Shown here in pieces: positions 7,397-17,695 of a DNA stretch of 64,000 bases. This DNA is from an uncultured Tenacibaculum sp. (GTDB taxonomy: Bacteria > Bacteroidota > Bacteroidia > Flavobacteriales > Flavobacteriaceae): the NCBI RefSeq assembly GCF_947495995.1, contig NZ_CANMAX010000001.1, forward strand, positions 744,001-808,000, in the 5' to 3' direction. The position numbers were made by a program, and so were the translations under genes. Positions within the stretch are counted from its first letter, which is position 1; each line of letters starts with the position of its first letter. Under the pieces are notes generated by a model that did not search any database, was not told the origin of the DNA, and saw nothing but the letters and a program-made list of their open reading frames with translations.

Positions 7397-8512
7397 ATGA
7401 AAAAAGTAGCTTTAATAACAGGAATTACAGGTCAAGATGGTGCATATTTAGCAGAACTTTTATTAGAGAAAAACTATATAGTTCATGGTATAAAAAGAAG
7501 AGCATCTAGTTTTAACACAAAACGAATAGATCATTTATATCAAGATCCACATGCTAAAAACAGAAATCTTATTCTTCACTATGGAGATATGACAGATGGT
7601 ACTAACCTCATTAGAATTTTACAAGAGGTTCAACCTGATGAGATATATAACCTTGCAGCTATGAGTCATGTTCATGTTTCTTTTGAAACACCAGAATATA
7701 CCGCTAATGTTGATGGGTTAGGAACATTACGATTACTAGAAGCTATTCGAATTCTGAAACTTGAAAATAAAACCAAAATTTATCAAGCTTCAACATCTGA
7801 ACTTTATGGAAAAGTTCAAGAAGTTCCACAAACAGAAAAAACACCTTTTTACCCAAGAAGTCCTTATGGTGTTGCTAAAATGTATGCTTATTGGATTACT
7901 GTAAACTATAGAGAGGCTTATAATATTTTTAGTTGTAACGGAATATTATTTAACCACGAATCTCCAATACGCGGAGAAACTTTTGTTACACGTAAAATTA
8001 CCAGAGCTGTTTCAAAAATTGCTCATGGTTTGCAAGATAAATTATACTTAGGAAATTTAAATGCTCAAAGAGATTGGGGACATGCAAAAGATTATGTTCG
8101 CATGATGTGGATGATTTTACAAACTGATAAACCAGAAGATTGGGTTATAGCTACTGGTAAAACAACTACAGTAAGAGACTTTGTCAAAATGGCTTTTAAT
8201 GAAATTGGTGTTGAGTTATCATTTGAAGGAGAAGGCAAAAACGAAAAAGGAATTATAAAATCATGTAATAATTCTAATTTCAACCTAGAGATAGGAAAAA
8301 CTGTAGTTTGTATCGATCCTCATTATTATCGTCCAACTGAGGTAGATTTATTAATAGGAGATGCTTCAAAAGCAAAAGAAAAATTAGGTTGGATTCCAGA
8401 ATATACGCTAGAAGATATGGTAGGAGAAATGATGGAAAGTGACTTAAAGTTAATGGAACGAGAGCGATATTTGGAAAGAGGTGGTCATAATATTTTAAAT
8501 AATTATGAATAA
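7397..8512 (+). CDS. gmd: GDP-mannose 4,6-dehydratase
   Basis: A 371-residue short-chain dehydrogenase that converts GDP-mannose to GDP-4-keto-6-deoxymannose, the first step to GDP-L-fucose. The N-terminal NADP-binding motif is [15 protein letters not shown]. The catalytic centre is in TSELYGK with the YxxxK pair in [28 protein letters not shown] and [15 protein letters not shown] are family hallmarks. The length is normal. The ATG of fcl lies inside the last codons (8-bp overlap), which fits a coupled two-step pathway. Confidence 0.96.
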   Translation: MKKVALITGITGQDGAYLAELLLEKNYIVHGIKRRASSFNTKRIDHLYQDPHAKNRNLILHYGDMTDGTNLIRILQEVQPDEIYNLAAMSHVHVSFETPEYTANVDGLGTLRLLEAIRILKLENKTKIYQASTSELYGKVQEVPQTEKTPFYPRSPYGVAKMYAYWITVNYREAYNIFSCNGILFNHESPIRGETFVTRKITRAVSKIAHGLQDKLYLGNLNAQRDWGHAKDYVRMMWMILQTDKPEDWVIATGKTTTVRDFVKMAFNEIGVELSFEGEGKNEKGIIKSCNNSNFNLEIGKTVVCIDPHYYRPTEVDLLIGDASKAKEKLGWIPEYTLEDMVGEMMESDLKLMERERYLERGGHNILNNYE

Positions 8513-9548
8513 ATCTTCCAAAATATTTGTTGCAGGACATAGAGGTTTAGTAGGTAGTGCTATTATTAAAAACCTTAAGCAAAGAGGTTTTACAAATATT
8601 ATTACTAGAACACATAATGAGCTTGATTTAACAAATCAAGCTAAAACCGCTTCTTTCTTCAAAAAAGAAAAACCTGAATACGTTTTTTTGGCGGCTGCAA
8701 AGGTTGGTGGTATTGTTGCCAACAATACATATAGAGCAGATTTTATATATGCTAATTTGATGATTCAAAACAATGTGATTCATGAAAGTTATAAGCATAA
8801 TGTAAAAAAACTTTTATTTTTAGGGAGTACCTGCATTTATCCTAAAAAAGCACCTCAACCCTTAAGGGAAAACTCATTATTAACAGGAGAATTAGAATAT
8901 ACAAACGAACCTTATGCAATAGCAAAAATTGCAGGGATAAAAATGTGCGAGAGTTATAACTTACAGTATGGTACTAATTTCATTTCTGTAATGCCAACAA
9001 ACTTATATGGTCCTAATGATAATTTTGATTTAGAAAAGTCTCATGTACTACCAGCTTTAATAAGAAAAATACATTTAGCTAAATTATTATCTGAAGGAAA
9101 AGAATCTAAAATTATTAGTGATTTGAATGTAACTTCAATAGAAGAAGCAAAAGCATACTTGTCAAAATTCGGAGTATCTTCTGAAAGTGTTGAAATTTGG
9201 GGTTCAGGAAAACCTAAAAGAGAGTTTTTATGGAGTGAAGACATGGCTGATGCTTGTGTTCATATCATGAATAAAGTTGATTTTAAAGATTTAATCAAGG
9301 ATTCTAAAGAAGTAAAAAACACGCATATAAATATTGGTACAGGAAAAGAAATATCAATACAAGAATTGGCTCAACTAATAAAAAAAATAGTAGGATTTAC
9401 AGGCACATTAATGTTTAATAGTAATAAGCCTGATGGTACTATGAGAAAAGTTACAGATGTATCTAAACTAAATAATTTAGATTGGAAACACTCAGTTGAA
9501 CTCACAGAAGGAATAGATAGAATGTATAAATGGTATAGAAAAGTATAA
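8505..9548 (+). CDS. fcl: GDP-L-fucose synthase
   Basis: 347 residues. The enzyme epimerises and reduces GDP-4-keto-6-deoxymannose to GDP-L-fucose. The Rossmann motif is [10 protein letters not shown], the catalytic Ser is in [16 protein letters not shown], and the YxxxK pair is in [15 protein letters not shown]. The substrate region [15 protein letters not shown] is typical. It is slightly longer than the E. coli enzyme because of an insertion around residues 200-230 ([20 protein letters not shown]). With gmd it supplies the fucose donor for the downstream transferases. Confidence 0.95.
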   Translation: MNKSSKIFVAGHRGLVGSAIIKNLKQRGFTNIITRTHNELDLTNQAKTASFFKKEKPEYVFLAAAKVGGIVANNTYRADFIYANLMIQNNVIHESYKHNVKKLLFLGSTCIYPKKAPQPLRENSLLTGELEYTNEPYAIAKIAGIKMCESYNLQYGTNFISVMPTNLYGPNDNFDLEKSHVLPALIRKIHLAKLLSEGKESKIISDLNVTSIEEAKAYLSKFGVSSESVEIWGSGKPKREFLWSEDMADACVHIMNKVDFKDLIKDSKEVKNTHINIGTGKEISIQELAQLIKKIVGFTGTLMFNSNKPDGTMRKVTDVSKLNNLDWKHSVELTEGIDRMYKWYRKV

Positions 9549-9550
9549 GA

Positions 9551-10420
9551 ATGAACTATAAAAAACCAAAAGTAATTGCTGAAATCGGTTGTAATCATAA
9601 AGGAGACTTCGATATTGCAATTGAGTTATTAGACCTAGCAAAAGAATGTGGTGCTGATATTGCTAAATTTCAAAAAAGAAATAATAAAGAATTACTTACA
9701 CCTGAACAGTATAAAGCTAAACACCCAAATCCAGCTAACTCTTACGGAGAAACCTACGGAGCGCATAGAGAATTTTTAGAATTTACAGTTGAACAACATA
9801 AAAAACTAAAAGAACATTGTGACTCTATTGGTATTGAATATTCAACATCTGTTTGGGATACTACCTCTGCAAAAGAAATGGTAACTTTTAAACCAAGTTT
9901 ATTGAAAGTACCTTCTGCATGTAACAACCATTTTGAAATGTTAAAGGTACTTAGAGATGAGTTTGAAGGAGAAGTACATTTATCTTTTGGAATGACTACA
10001 CAGGAAGAAGAGAAAAAAATAGTAGCTTTTTTTGAAGAAACCAATCAAGCAAAAAACAGGTTAGTTATTTATTCTTGTACTTCAGGATACCCTGTTCCTT
10101 TTGAAAATGTTTGCTTACTAGAAATCAACCGATTAAAAAAAGAGTATGGGAACCGTGTGAAAGATATAGGTTTTTCAGGTCATCATTTAGGTATCGCTAT
10201 AGATAATTCTGCCTACACATTGGGTGCAACTTGGGTAGAAAGACATTTTACAAAAGATAGAACTTGGAAAGGTACTGATCATGCTGCTTCTTTAGAACCA
10301 ACAGGAATGAGAAAATTATGTAGAGATTTAAATGCTACATACAAATCTTTAAATTACAAAGAATCTGAAATTTTAGCAATTGAACAAGTACAAAGAGATA
10401 AACTAAAGTATAGAAAGTAA
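9551..10420 (+). CDS. NeuB-family nonulosonate synthase lacking the SAF domain
   Basis: A 289-residue TIM-barrel synthase of the NeuB family, which condenses phosphoenolpyruvate with a hexose-type aldose to make a nine-carbon sugar acid. The metal/PEP-binding start is VIAEIGCNHKGDFDIAIEL. GFSGHHLGIAIDNSAYTLGATWVERHFTKDRTWKGTDHAASLEP is seen near the end (residues about 212-255), and the barrel ends there. Typical NeuB proteins are about 340-360 residues with a C-terminal antifreeze-like SAF domain, which is absent here. Together with the phosphatase fused to the next gene this suggests a 9-phosphate route, for example Kdn-9-P or Neu5Ac-9-P (inference). The stop overlaps the next ATG by one base. 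Confidence 0.85.
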   Translation: MNYKKPKVIAEIGCNHKGDFDIAIELLDLAKECGADIAKFQKRNNKELLTPEQYKAKHPNPANSYGETYGAHREFLEFTVEQHKKLKEHCDSIGIEYSTSVWDTTSAKEMVTFKPSLLKVPSACNNHFEMLKVLRDEFEGEVHLSFGMTTQEEEKKIVAFFEETNQAKNRLVIYSCTSGYPVPFENVCLLEINRLKKEYGNRVKDIGFSGHHLGIAIDNSAYTLGATWVERHFTKDRTWKGTDHAASLEPTGMRKLCRDLNATYKSLNYKESEILAIEQVQRDKLKYRK

Positions 10421-11571
10421 TGAAAACAGTAGCTTTTATTCCTGCAAGAGGCGGAAGTAAATCTATTCCTCTTAAAAACATTAAACTGTTTTGTGGGAAA
10501 CCCTTAATTTATTGGACAATAAAAGCTGCTTTTGAAGTAAATCAAATAAATGAAGTAGTTGTAGCTACAGATAGTCTAGAAATAGAAGAAACTGTCAGAT
10601 CTTTCAAATTAGAAAAAGTTACAATTTACCAAAGAGAAACTAAAAATGCAGAAGATACTTCATCTACAGAAAGTGTAATGCTTGAATATTTATCAAAAGT
10701 AAACTTATCAGATTCTGATCGTTTTATATTGATACAAGCAACTTCACCAATGTTAATAAAGAATGATCTTGAAAACGGATTGAATCTATTTGTAAATAAA
10801 AAATATGATGCTGTTTTATCTTGTGTTCGAAGTAAAAGGTTTTTTTGGTCACCCGACGGAAAAGCTTTGAATTACGATTTCAAAAATAGACCTAGACGAC
10901 AAGATTTTGATGGATTGTTAATGGAAAATGGTGCTTTTTATATAAGTACTGTAAAATCCATTCTTACAAATAAAAATCGAATATCTGGGAACATTGGTAT
11001 AAGCGAAATGCCTGAATTTACAGCTGTGGAAATTGATGAAGAAGAAGATTGGATTGTTGCAGAGTCTTTAATGAGGAAATTTATTTTGAATCAAAAGAAG
11101 CGTAAAATAAAGTTAGTAATTTCTGATGTAGATGGCGTTTTAACTGATGCTGGAATGTATTACACTGAAGATGGTAATGAACTTAAAAAGTTTAATACTC
11201 ACGATGGTATGGGATTTCAATTGTTAAGAGAAAATGGAATCAAGACTGGAATTATAACTTCTGAAAACACAAATATTGTTTCAAATAGAGCAAGAAAACT
11301 AAAAGTTGACTTTTTGTATCAGGGGAAAAAGTTTGGAGGAAAATTAGAATCTGTCTTAAAGATCTGTAAAGAAAATAATTTAAAATTAGAAGAGGTTGCA
11401 TATATCGGAGATGACATCAATTGTTTTGAATTATTAAATGCTGTAGGTTTTGCTGCTTGTCCTGCCAATGCAACAAAAAAAATAAGAGAAATAGTAAACA
11501 TAACACGATTAGAAAAAAAAGGTGGAGAAGGTGTTTTTAGAGAGTTTGTGGAAAAAATATTAGCAAATTAA
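10420..11571 (+). CDS. CMP-nonulosonate synthetase fused to a KdsC-like HAD phosphatase
   Basis: A 383-residue bifunctional protein. Residues 1-225 form a NeuA-type cytidylyltransferase (IPARGGSKSIPLKNIKLFCGKPLI is the CTP-binding loop). Residues 228-383 form a KdsC-like HAD phosphatase with the nucleophile motif LVISDVDGVLTD, SENTNIVSNRA, and the acidic motif YIGDDINCFELL. This architecture would dephosphorylate the sugar 9-phosphate and activate the free sugar with CTP. It follows the SAF-less synthase directly. The product should be a CMP-activated nonulosonic acid. No NeuC epimerase is present in the window, so the precursor is open. Confidence 0.87.
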   Translation: MKTVAFIPARGGSKSIPLKNIKLFCGKPLIYWTIKAAFEVNQINEVVVATDSLEIEETVRSFKLEKVTIYQRETKNAEDTSSTESVMLEYLSKVNLSDSDRFILIQATSPMLIKNDLENGLNLFVNKKYDAVLSCVRSKRFFWSPDGKALNYDFKNRPRRQDFDGLLMENGAFYISTVKSILTNKNRISGNIGISEMPEFTAVEIDEEEDWIVAESLMRKFILNQKKRKIKLVISDVDGVLTDAGMYYTEDGNELKKFNTHDGMGFQLLRENGIKTGIITSENTNIVSNRARKLKVDFLYQGKKFGGKLESVLKICKENNLKLEEVAYIGDDINCFELLNAVGFAACPANATKKIREIVNITRLEKKGGEGVFREFVEKILAN

Positions 11572-11572
11572 A

Positions 11573-12799
11573 ATGAGAAAAATTCTTTATTACGACAATT
11601 GGGATAAAGGATACAGGAACTTTTTACGTTTAGATCCTATTTTTAAAGAAAATGGTTACTCTACAATTCTTTTACATACCTCTTCTCTTGTTGATGAAAT
11701 TACTGAAACTGACAAAGAAATTGATGGTCTCTATTTAAGAGATATTTCTTTTTACAAAACAAAAAGATTACGAAAGATTATAAAAAGTGAAGCCCCTGAT
11801 GCGATTATTATGCTAAACTTATCTTTTATGATAGATAGAGCTTTGATTAGGATTTGTAATGATTTAAACATTAAAATTTATCATCTTTCACATGGAATGT
11901 TAATTCCTTCCGACAGTATTAAGGTCGTTAAACAAACAATAAAAAATTCTTCTAAAAAAAATATTTTTTCAAAATTTAATAAGAAAAATAAATATGCTCT
12001 GTTCAATTATCTAATAGAGTTAAAAAGCTTTACTAAGACAATATCTTTCTTTTACAAAGCAATAAAGAACCATACAAACTACACTCTTTTCCCCATTTAT
12101 TCAGAAGAATTAAAGGTTAACAAATCGTTTGTCTTTTATCCTTCAGATTATCAAATTATGGTTAAAGATTTTGGTTTTCCAAAAGAAATGATAGAAGTTA
12201 TAGGTAATCCAGAACTTGATGCTTTTTATAATTCCCAAATTATTGAGAAAACTACTTTTTTAAATACCAACAATATTAAAAACAGTAATTATATAGGTTA
12301 TTTTGATGATGGACTTTCTAAAACACATGGTTGGAACAACAATAAATGGTTAACTTTCTTGAAAGATTTAAACGATATTATTGTTAGTAAAGGCTCCTCA
12401 CTTGTTATAAAACTCCATCCACGACGAGACATTAAAGAATGTATTTCCTTTTTTGAAGAAAATAATATCACTTATTTATCTGATGTTGATTTTAAAAACT
12501 TTATACATCATTCAAAATTTATTATAAGCCATTTTTCGTCTGTTATTGTTTATGCTCTTCTTCTAAATAAAAAAATAAAATCTCCTAGATGGGGTGTCTC
12601 AAGTGGTTTAGAAGAAAAATATCCTAACAACATTATTGAATACTTTTATTCTAAAAAATCATTTGAAGATAGCTTCTCATCAATAGAAACAGATAAAAAC
12701 GAAACACAAAAATATTTATACAATACTGTCGGAAAAGTAGATGGTAATTCTATCACAAAAGTTGTGGGTAAGATTTTAAACGATTTAAAGGATGAGTAA
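11573..12799 (+). CDS. GT-B type glycosyltransferase, possible nonulosonic acid transferase
   Basis: 408 residues, cytoplasmic, no membrane helix. The C-terminal half has the pattern of CDP-glycerol/polysialyl-type transferases: VIGNPELDAFY, IGYFDDGLSKTHGWNN, VIKLHPRRDIKECISFF and IHHSKFIISHFSSVIVYALLLNKK, where His-Pro and Ser-Ser usually contact the CMP or CDP donor. Placed directly after the CMP-sugar synthetase, it is the best candidate to use that donor (inference). The specificity cannot be read from sequence. It overlaps the flippase gene by 8 bp. Confidence 0.6.
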   Translation: MRKILYYDNWDKGYRNFLRLDPIFKENGYSTILLHTSSLVDEITETDKEIDGLYLRDISFYKTKRLRKIIKSEAPDAIIMLNLSFMIDRALIRICNDLNIKIYHLSHGMLIPSDSIKVVKQTIKNSSKKNIFSKFNKKNKYALFNYLIELKSFTKTISFFYKAIKNHTNYTLFPIYSEELKVNKSFVFYPSDYQIMVKDFGFPKEMIEVIGNPELDAFYNSQIIEKTTFLNTNNIKNSNYIGYFDDGLSKTHGWNNNKWLTFLKDLNDIIVSKGSSLVIKLHPRRDIKECISFFEENNITYLSDVDFKNFIHHSKFIISHFSSVIVYALLLNKKIKSPRWGVSSGLEEKYPNNIIEYFYSKKSFEDSFSSIETDKNETQKYLYNTVGKVDGNSITKVVGKILNDLKDE

Positions 12800-14009
12800 T
12801 AAAAGTTTCTTTTTAAATTCTTTAAAATATATTATCGTATCTGGAGCTTCTAAAGGACTAAACTATTTAATTCTATTATATTTTGCTGTAGGTGTTTTTT
12901 CTGAACAATATGTAACAATACTTTTACTTCTTTCTTTAGAACAACTACTAAATTTACTACTTCCTTTAAATAACCCCACTATAATTTATTCCAAAACAGT
13001 AATAGATTACAATAGGATAACAAATAAATTAATTTCTACTTCTTTTTTATTTCTTTGTTTTTACGTCATAAGTTTTTGGCTTTTTCAGGAATCTATATAT
13101 AAATATTATGGTGTTTCTAGTTTAATTATTTTCTCTTGTATTCTATTTAATGTTTTTACAAATGGTTATATATTCTATCTAACAAACTTTTATAAATTGA
13201 TAGAAGACCATGATAAAGCTCTTAAAGTACAATCGCTTTACTTTATCTCTTTTCTATCTATTTTAACATCCTCTTTAATAATAGAAAACAAAGTATTAGC
13301 ATTCTTTTTAGGAAAATCTATAGGTTTCTTAATTATTATAACACTGATAACCCTATTCAAATTTAATATTACAAAATTTCGTTTTTTAAACTTCACTGTT
13401 AATGAATGGAAGAAAATGTTGAATCTATTTTCAATAAGTATTTTAGGTTGGATTTCTGGTTTAGGATTTATAAATCTTGCAAAAATATATTCAACTCCAG
13501 AGATTGTTCTAAGAATTGGTTATATCTTAAATTTATGGAATATTTTTTTACTAATTGGTATCGGTGTAAACTCAGTATACCATCCTTTAATAAAAAAACA
13601 CATTACAGATAAAATGCCTGATATTGCTAATAAAGTAAAACATCAGACATTACTTTTATATTTGGGAATTTCTTTGTGTGCATATATAATTTATTACACT
13701 TTAAACTACATAAATCTATTTGGTAATTATCCTGAAATTCAAAAGGTATTTGTTGAAATTCCAAATACTTTAATTCTTTTTGTAATAAGTGCTTTTTATT
13801 ATGTTATCCATCCTTTTTATCTTGTTTATGATAAATTTAAAACCTTCAATTTGCTTAATATTTCAGCATTTGTTTTTGCTGTTTTTATAACATTTACAGG
13901 AACTTTTAATGGTTACAACAATTACATTATATATTTAATATTACTATATTTTTTTAAAAGCTCTTTTCTTTACATTTATGGTGAAAAAAAACTAATTAAA
14001 AATGTTTAA
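12792..14009 (+). CDS. Wzx-like oligosaccharide flippase
   Basis: 405 residues with about 11-12 hydrophobic segments and few charged residues, the profile of MATE/MOP-type lipid-linked oligosaccharide flippases. It carries undecaprenyl-linked repeat units across the inner membrane. Assignment is from topology and from its position between transferases and a Wzy-like gene, not from a specific motif. It overlaps its neighbours at both ends by 8 bp. Confidence 0.65.
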   Translation: MSNKSFFLNSLKYIIVSGASKGLNYLILLYFAVGVFSEQYVTILLLLSLEQLLNLLLPLNNPTIIYSKTVIDYNRITNKLISTSFLFLCFYVISFWLFQESIYKYYGVSSLIIFSCILFNVFTNGYIFYLTNFYKLIEDHDKALKVQSLYFISFLSILTSSLIIENKVLAFFLGKSIGFLIIITLITLFKFNITKFRFLNFTVNEWKKMLNLFSISILGWISGLGFINLAKIYSTPEIVLRIGYILNLWNIFLLIGIGVNSVYHPLIKKHITDKMPDIANKVKHQTLLLYLGISLCAYIIYYTLNYINLFGNYPEIQKVFVEIPNTLILFVISAFYYVIHPFYLVYDKFKTFNLLNISAFVFAVFITFTGTFNGYNNYIIYLILLYFFKSSFLYIYGEKKLIKNV

Positions 14010-15420
14010 AGCAAAAAACTTATTCTTTGTAACTTATTTAGCTTTAACAGCTTTAATATTTTTAACATTTAGTGCTTCTTTTCAAGTTTATATATCTTTC
14101 TTTATTAGTAATTTATTTTTACTTTTAGTTGTTATATATCATTTATTTTATGAGAGAGATTATTCTCCCTTTATATCTTCTTATATAGTTTTTTATCTAT
14201 TATTTTTTCTTCTTGCACCTATTTCACAAATAGACTCTTTTTCTGGAGTAGGAGGCAGTAGACTAGTCAATTTTTTTATCTACAAAGAGAACTTAGTAGT
14301 TTATGCTAATACACTAATTATAATATTCAATATAATTTTTATTTGCTTCTACATTACACTGAAAAAAAAGATTTTAAACACAGAGAATACTTCTTTAAAA
14401 GAAACGTCAAAAAAATATCTTCCAGTTATTTTATCCATTCTTTTAATTATATCATTACTAGGTTTTTTAAGTAGTTACTCTTTTATAAAAGATGAATTTT
14501 TTAATCCTAATTGGTTAAAATCTCAAGAAACGTCAAAAGCAAAAGTTTTAATTAATAAAAAATTTATATTCATGATACCTTTTACGGGTCTTGTATTGTG
14601 TATAAAATATATTAAATCACAAAAAAAACAACTTGTAAATTACATAATTATTTCTACCTTTTTTGTGATCTTCTTTGTGCTTTTGTTTTGGTTTAAAAAT
14701 CCATTAACTGAAAAAAGAAATGCGTTGGGTCCGTTGTACATATGTTTGATTTTTCTGTTTTTCCCTAAATTACTAAACAGCAATGTAAAAACATTATCTT
14801 TTTTGTTTTTTTCTATGATTATAGTATTTCCACTAACAGCTATAATCACTCACTCTGATGCTACTTTAGCTGAAATTTATAATAACCCTTTAATACTTAT
14901 AAATCAAATGAAAGGAGGAGGTATAATTAAAGCTTTCAATACTTTAAATTATGATGCCTTTTTCAATTTTACAGCCTCAATAGATTATGTTGATAAAAAT
15001 GGATTCTCTTTTGGCTACCAACTCTTAGGTGGACTTCTATTTTTTGTTCCTAGAAGTTTCTGGACTTCTAAGCCAGTGTCTTCAGGAGAATTAGTAGGTG
15101 ATTATTTAGTTAACGATTTTGGGTTCAATTTCACAAACTTATCTAATCCTTATGTTTCAGAAGGTTTCTTAAACTTTGGGTTAATTGGAGTTATTATTTA
15201 CCCTATAATATTAGCATATATATTGATCATAATGTTACAGTGGATTAAATCTAAAAATCATTTAAAAAGAATAATGTCATTTTACTTTGCAATGCATTTA
15301 TTATTTTTTTTGAGAGGCGACTTTACGAATGGATTTTCATATTATATTGCTCCATTAATAGCTGTAGTTTACTTACCTAATTTCATAGAATATATAATTA
15401 AAAACATAGTAAAAAGATAA
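14002..15420 (+). CDS. Wzy-like O-antigen/polysaccharide polymerase
   Basis: 472 residues with about 12 hydrophobic segments and a periplasmic loop near residues 300-370 (GFSFGYQLLGGLLFFVPRSFWTSKPVSSGELVGDYLVNDFG). The Pro-Arg-Ser-Trp-Lys-Pro pattern in such a loop is common in Wzy polymerases. It would join repeat units on the periplasmic side. The stop is immediately followed by the next ATG, so translation is coupled. Confidence 0.65.
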   Translation: MFKAKNLFFVTYLALTALIFLTFSASFQVYISFFISNLFLLLVVIYHLFYERDYSPFISSYIVFYLLFFLLAPISQIDSFSGVGGSRLVNFFIYKENLVVYANTLIIIFNIIFICFYITLKKKILNTENTSLKETSKKYLPVILSILLIISLLGFLSSYSFIKDEFFNPNWLKSQETSKAKVLINKKFIFMIPFTGLVLCIKYIKSQKKQLVNYIIISTFFVIFFVLLFWFKNPLTEKRNALGPLYICLIFLFFPKLLNSNVKTLSFLFFSMIIVFPLTAIITHSDATLAEIYNNPLILINQMKGGGIIKAFNTLNYDAFFNFTASIDYVDKNGFSFGYQLLGGLLFFVPRSFWTSKPVSSGELVGDYLVNDFGFNFTNLSNPYVSEGFLNFGLIGVIIYPIILAYILIIMLQWIKSKNHLKRIMSFYFAMHLLFFLRGDFTNGFSYYIAPLIAVVYLPNFIEYIIKNIVKR

Positions 15421-16626
15421 ATGAAAACACTTTACAAATTTTTAAAAGAGAAAAGTATTCCTTACGTTTTCATAATTATGTTCTCTTTGATATTATTCCC
15501 TAGAAATATAAAATCATTAGCTATAGCTATATTTTCTGTAACAATTCTAACACATGCTATTATTAAAAAAAATAAAATCAATTGGCGTTTTTTTTTAATA
15601 AACAGTAGTGTTTATTTGTTAATGATTAGCACTTTATTTTATTCTCATAATATCCAACAAGCATCGTTAAAATTACAGACAATGCTTTCTCTTTTCCTAT
15701 TTCCTTTAGTATTTTCCTTAATCTCTAAAGAAAACTACATTAAAATTTATAACCATAAAGAAAAACTTCTACAAGTTTATATTTACTCTGTTCTATTATT
15801 TAATCTTACAATATTTTTAGGATATTGTATTAATGATCTTGCTTTTTTTAATGTAATAAAACACTATGTTATAATAGTAAATGAAAGATTACATAAATAT
15901 AATATCCATCCTATTTATCTTTCTATTCACTTATGTATTTCTTTAATTTTCAGCATTTATTTATATAATAAAAAACGAAAGATAGTTACGCTTATATCCA
16001 TAATTTTACTTTTCTTTTTCTTGTTTATTTTAATGAGAAAAGGTCCTATTTTATCTTTAATATTAATTTTATTGTACTCTATTACTTTTCTTCTCAAGAG
16101 GAAATTTAAAATAATAACATCTATATCGTTAATAATTTTTGTTGTTTCATCGTTTTTAATAGTACCAAAAGTTAAAACTAAGTTTTCTGAAATACTAAAT
16201 ATTGAGAAGTTAACCGAGAAAAATATGAATTCTACTAATATTAGAGCTGAGATTTACAAATCCTCTTTAAAGCCTATAAAAGAATCTTTATTTTTTGGTT
16301 ATGGGATAGGTGACTTCAATTCAGCTTTAATAAACAGCTACAAAAATAAAGTTCTAATTAAAAGGCAATTTAACGCTCATAATCAATACATCAGTTTTTT
16401 ACTGATTGGTGGTTTGTTTTTACTTTCAATCTTTTTATTAGTGCAGTTTTATAACATACGGTTATCCTACGTAAATAATAATCATCTTTTTATCATTATT
16501 TGTCTTTTTTATCTATTTAATATGATGACTGAAAGTATACTTGAAAGAGAAAATGGAGTGATTTATTTTAGTTTCTTTATTTGTTTTTTTGGTTTAAAGA
16601 ATTATATACTTGATAATGAAAAGTAA
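15421..16626 (+). CDS. O-antigen ligase/polymerase family membrane protein
   Basis: 401 residues with about 10-11 hydrophobic segments. The WaaL/Wzy_C-like loop is seen around residues 285-335: NIRAEIYKSSLKPIKESLFFGYGIGDFNSALI followed by RQFNAHNQYISFLLIGGLF. The Ala-His-Asn-Gln-Tyr element is the conserved ligase/polymerase motif. It probably transfers the finished glycan to its acceptor, or is a second polymerase. It ends inside the next gene, overlapping it by 17 bp. Confidence 0.7.
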   Translation: MKTLYKFLKEKSIPYVFIIMFSLILFPRNIKSLAIAIFSVTILTHAIIKKNKINWRFFLINSSVYLLMISTLFYSHNIQQASLKLQTMLSLFLFPLVFSLISKENYIKIYNHKEKLLQVYIYSVLLFNLTIFLGYCINDLAFFNVIKHYVIIVNERLHKYNIHPIYLSIHLCISLIFSIYLYNKKRKIVTLISIILLFFFLFILMRKGPILSLILILLYSITFLLKRKFKIITSISLIIFVVSSFLIVPKVKTKFSEILNIEKLTEKNMNSTNIRAEIYKSSLKPIKESLFFGYGIGDFNSALINSYKNKVLIKRQFNAHNQYISFLLIGGLFLLSIFLLVQFYNIRLSYVNNNHLFIIICLFYLFNMMTESILERENGVIYFSFFICFFGLKNYILDNEK

Positions 16627-17695
16627 GGTATTACTAATTGGTCCTTTTCCTGACCCTATATCTGGTGTGTCATTAGCAAATAAAATTGTAAGAGACTTAT
16701 TAAAAGAAACAGAAAATTTTGATGTTTCTTTTATCAATACCTCTAATCCTAATTTCAGTGAAGATTTAGGTTCATTCTCTTTAAAAAAAATGTTCTTTTA
16801 TCTAAAACTAAATTTCAACTTATATAAAGTTTTAAAAAATAATATTATTTACATTACTCCTGGTCAAACTTTTTTTGGAATAATAAAATATTCAGTTTTC
16901 ATTCTGTTATCAAAGTTCTTAAGAAAAGAACTTATTATTCACGTTCATGGAAATCATTTGATTGATTGTTATAATAGTTTACAAGGGATTAAAAAACGTG
17001 TTTTTAAAAATCTAATATCTAAATTCTCAAAAGGAATAGTTTTATCAGAATCTTTAAAAAGAAATTTATCTCCATTTATTGAAGATGAAAAAATATTTAT
17101 TCTTTATAATTTTGCTGAAGATTACCTAAAAATAGGAGAAACAAAGAAGGAATTCGAAAAAGTAAAGCTTGTTTTTTTAAGTAATCTTATGCAAGAAAAA
17201 GGAATTCTTTTTCTATTAGATGCTTTAAAAAAACTGGAAAAAAATAAAATAAATTATGAAGCTAAAATTGCAGGTAACATTGACGAAAATTTAAAAAATA
17301 TAATTGTTAAAAAACTAAACAAATTAAATCATACCGAATATATTGGTGTTGTGAATGGAAATAATAAGAAAGAATTACTTCTTTGGAGTAATACTTTCAT
17401 TTTACCAACCTTTTATAAAATGGAAGGTCAGCCTATTTCAATATTAGAAGCATTAGCTAGTCAAAATTATATCATAACAACTAAACATGCAGGCATAACA
17501 GATATTATTGATCAAAATATTCATGGTAAATTTGTAGAACAACAAAGTATAGAAAGTATATATAAAGCAGTACTTGATTTAAGCTTAAACTTAAATGAAC
17601 TCAAAGAAATAGCTCAAAATAACAGTACGTATTTTCAACAGAAATTTTCACTGGACCGCTTTAAAGGGAATTTTATTAAAATATTGAATGCATAA
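16610..17695 (+). CDS. Glycosyltransferase family 4 protein
   Basis: 361 residues with the two-domain GT-B fold. The N-terminal loop is LLIGPFPDPISGVSLANKIV. The donor-binding C-terminal domain contains LVFLSNLMQEKGILFLLDAL and the EX7E-type segment in FYKMEGQPISILEALASQ. Nucleotide-sugar specificity cannot be read from sequence. A second ATG two codons in (16616) is equally possible as start. It overlaps the acetyltransferase gene by 8 bp. Confidence 0.85.
   Translation: MIMKSKVLLIGPFPDPISGVSLANKIVRDLLKETENFDVSFINTSNPNFSEDLGSFSLKKMFFYLKLNFNLYKVLKNNIIYITPGQTFFGIIKYSVFILLSKFLRKELIIHVHGNHLIDCYNSLQGIKKRVFKNLISKFSKGIVLSESLKRNLSPFIEDEKIFILYNFAEDYLKIGETKKEFEKVKLVFLSNLMQEKGILFLLDALKKLEKNKINYEAKIAGNIDENLKNIIVKKLNKLNHTEYIGVVNGNNKKELLLWSNTFILPTFYKMEGQPISILEALASQNYIITTKHAGITDIIDQNIHGKFVEQQSIESIYKAVLDLSLNLNELKEIAQNNSTYFQQKFSLDRFKGNFIKILNA

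Noticed and set aside
13406..13612. Second plus-strand frame within the flippase gene
   Set aside because: An out-of-frame shadow inside a well-supported membrane protein gene.
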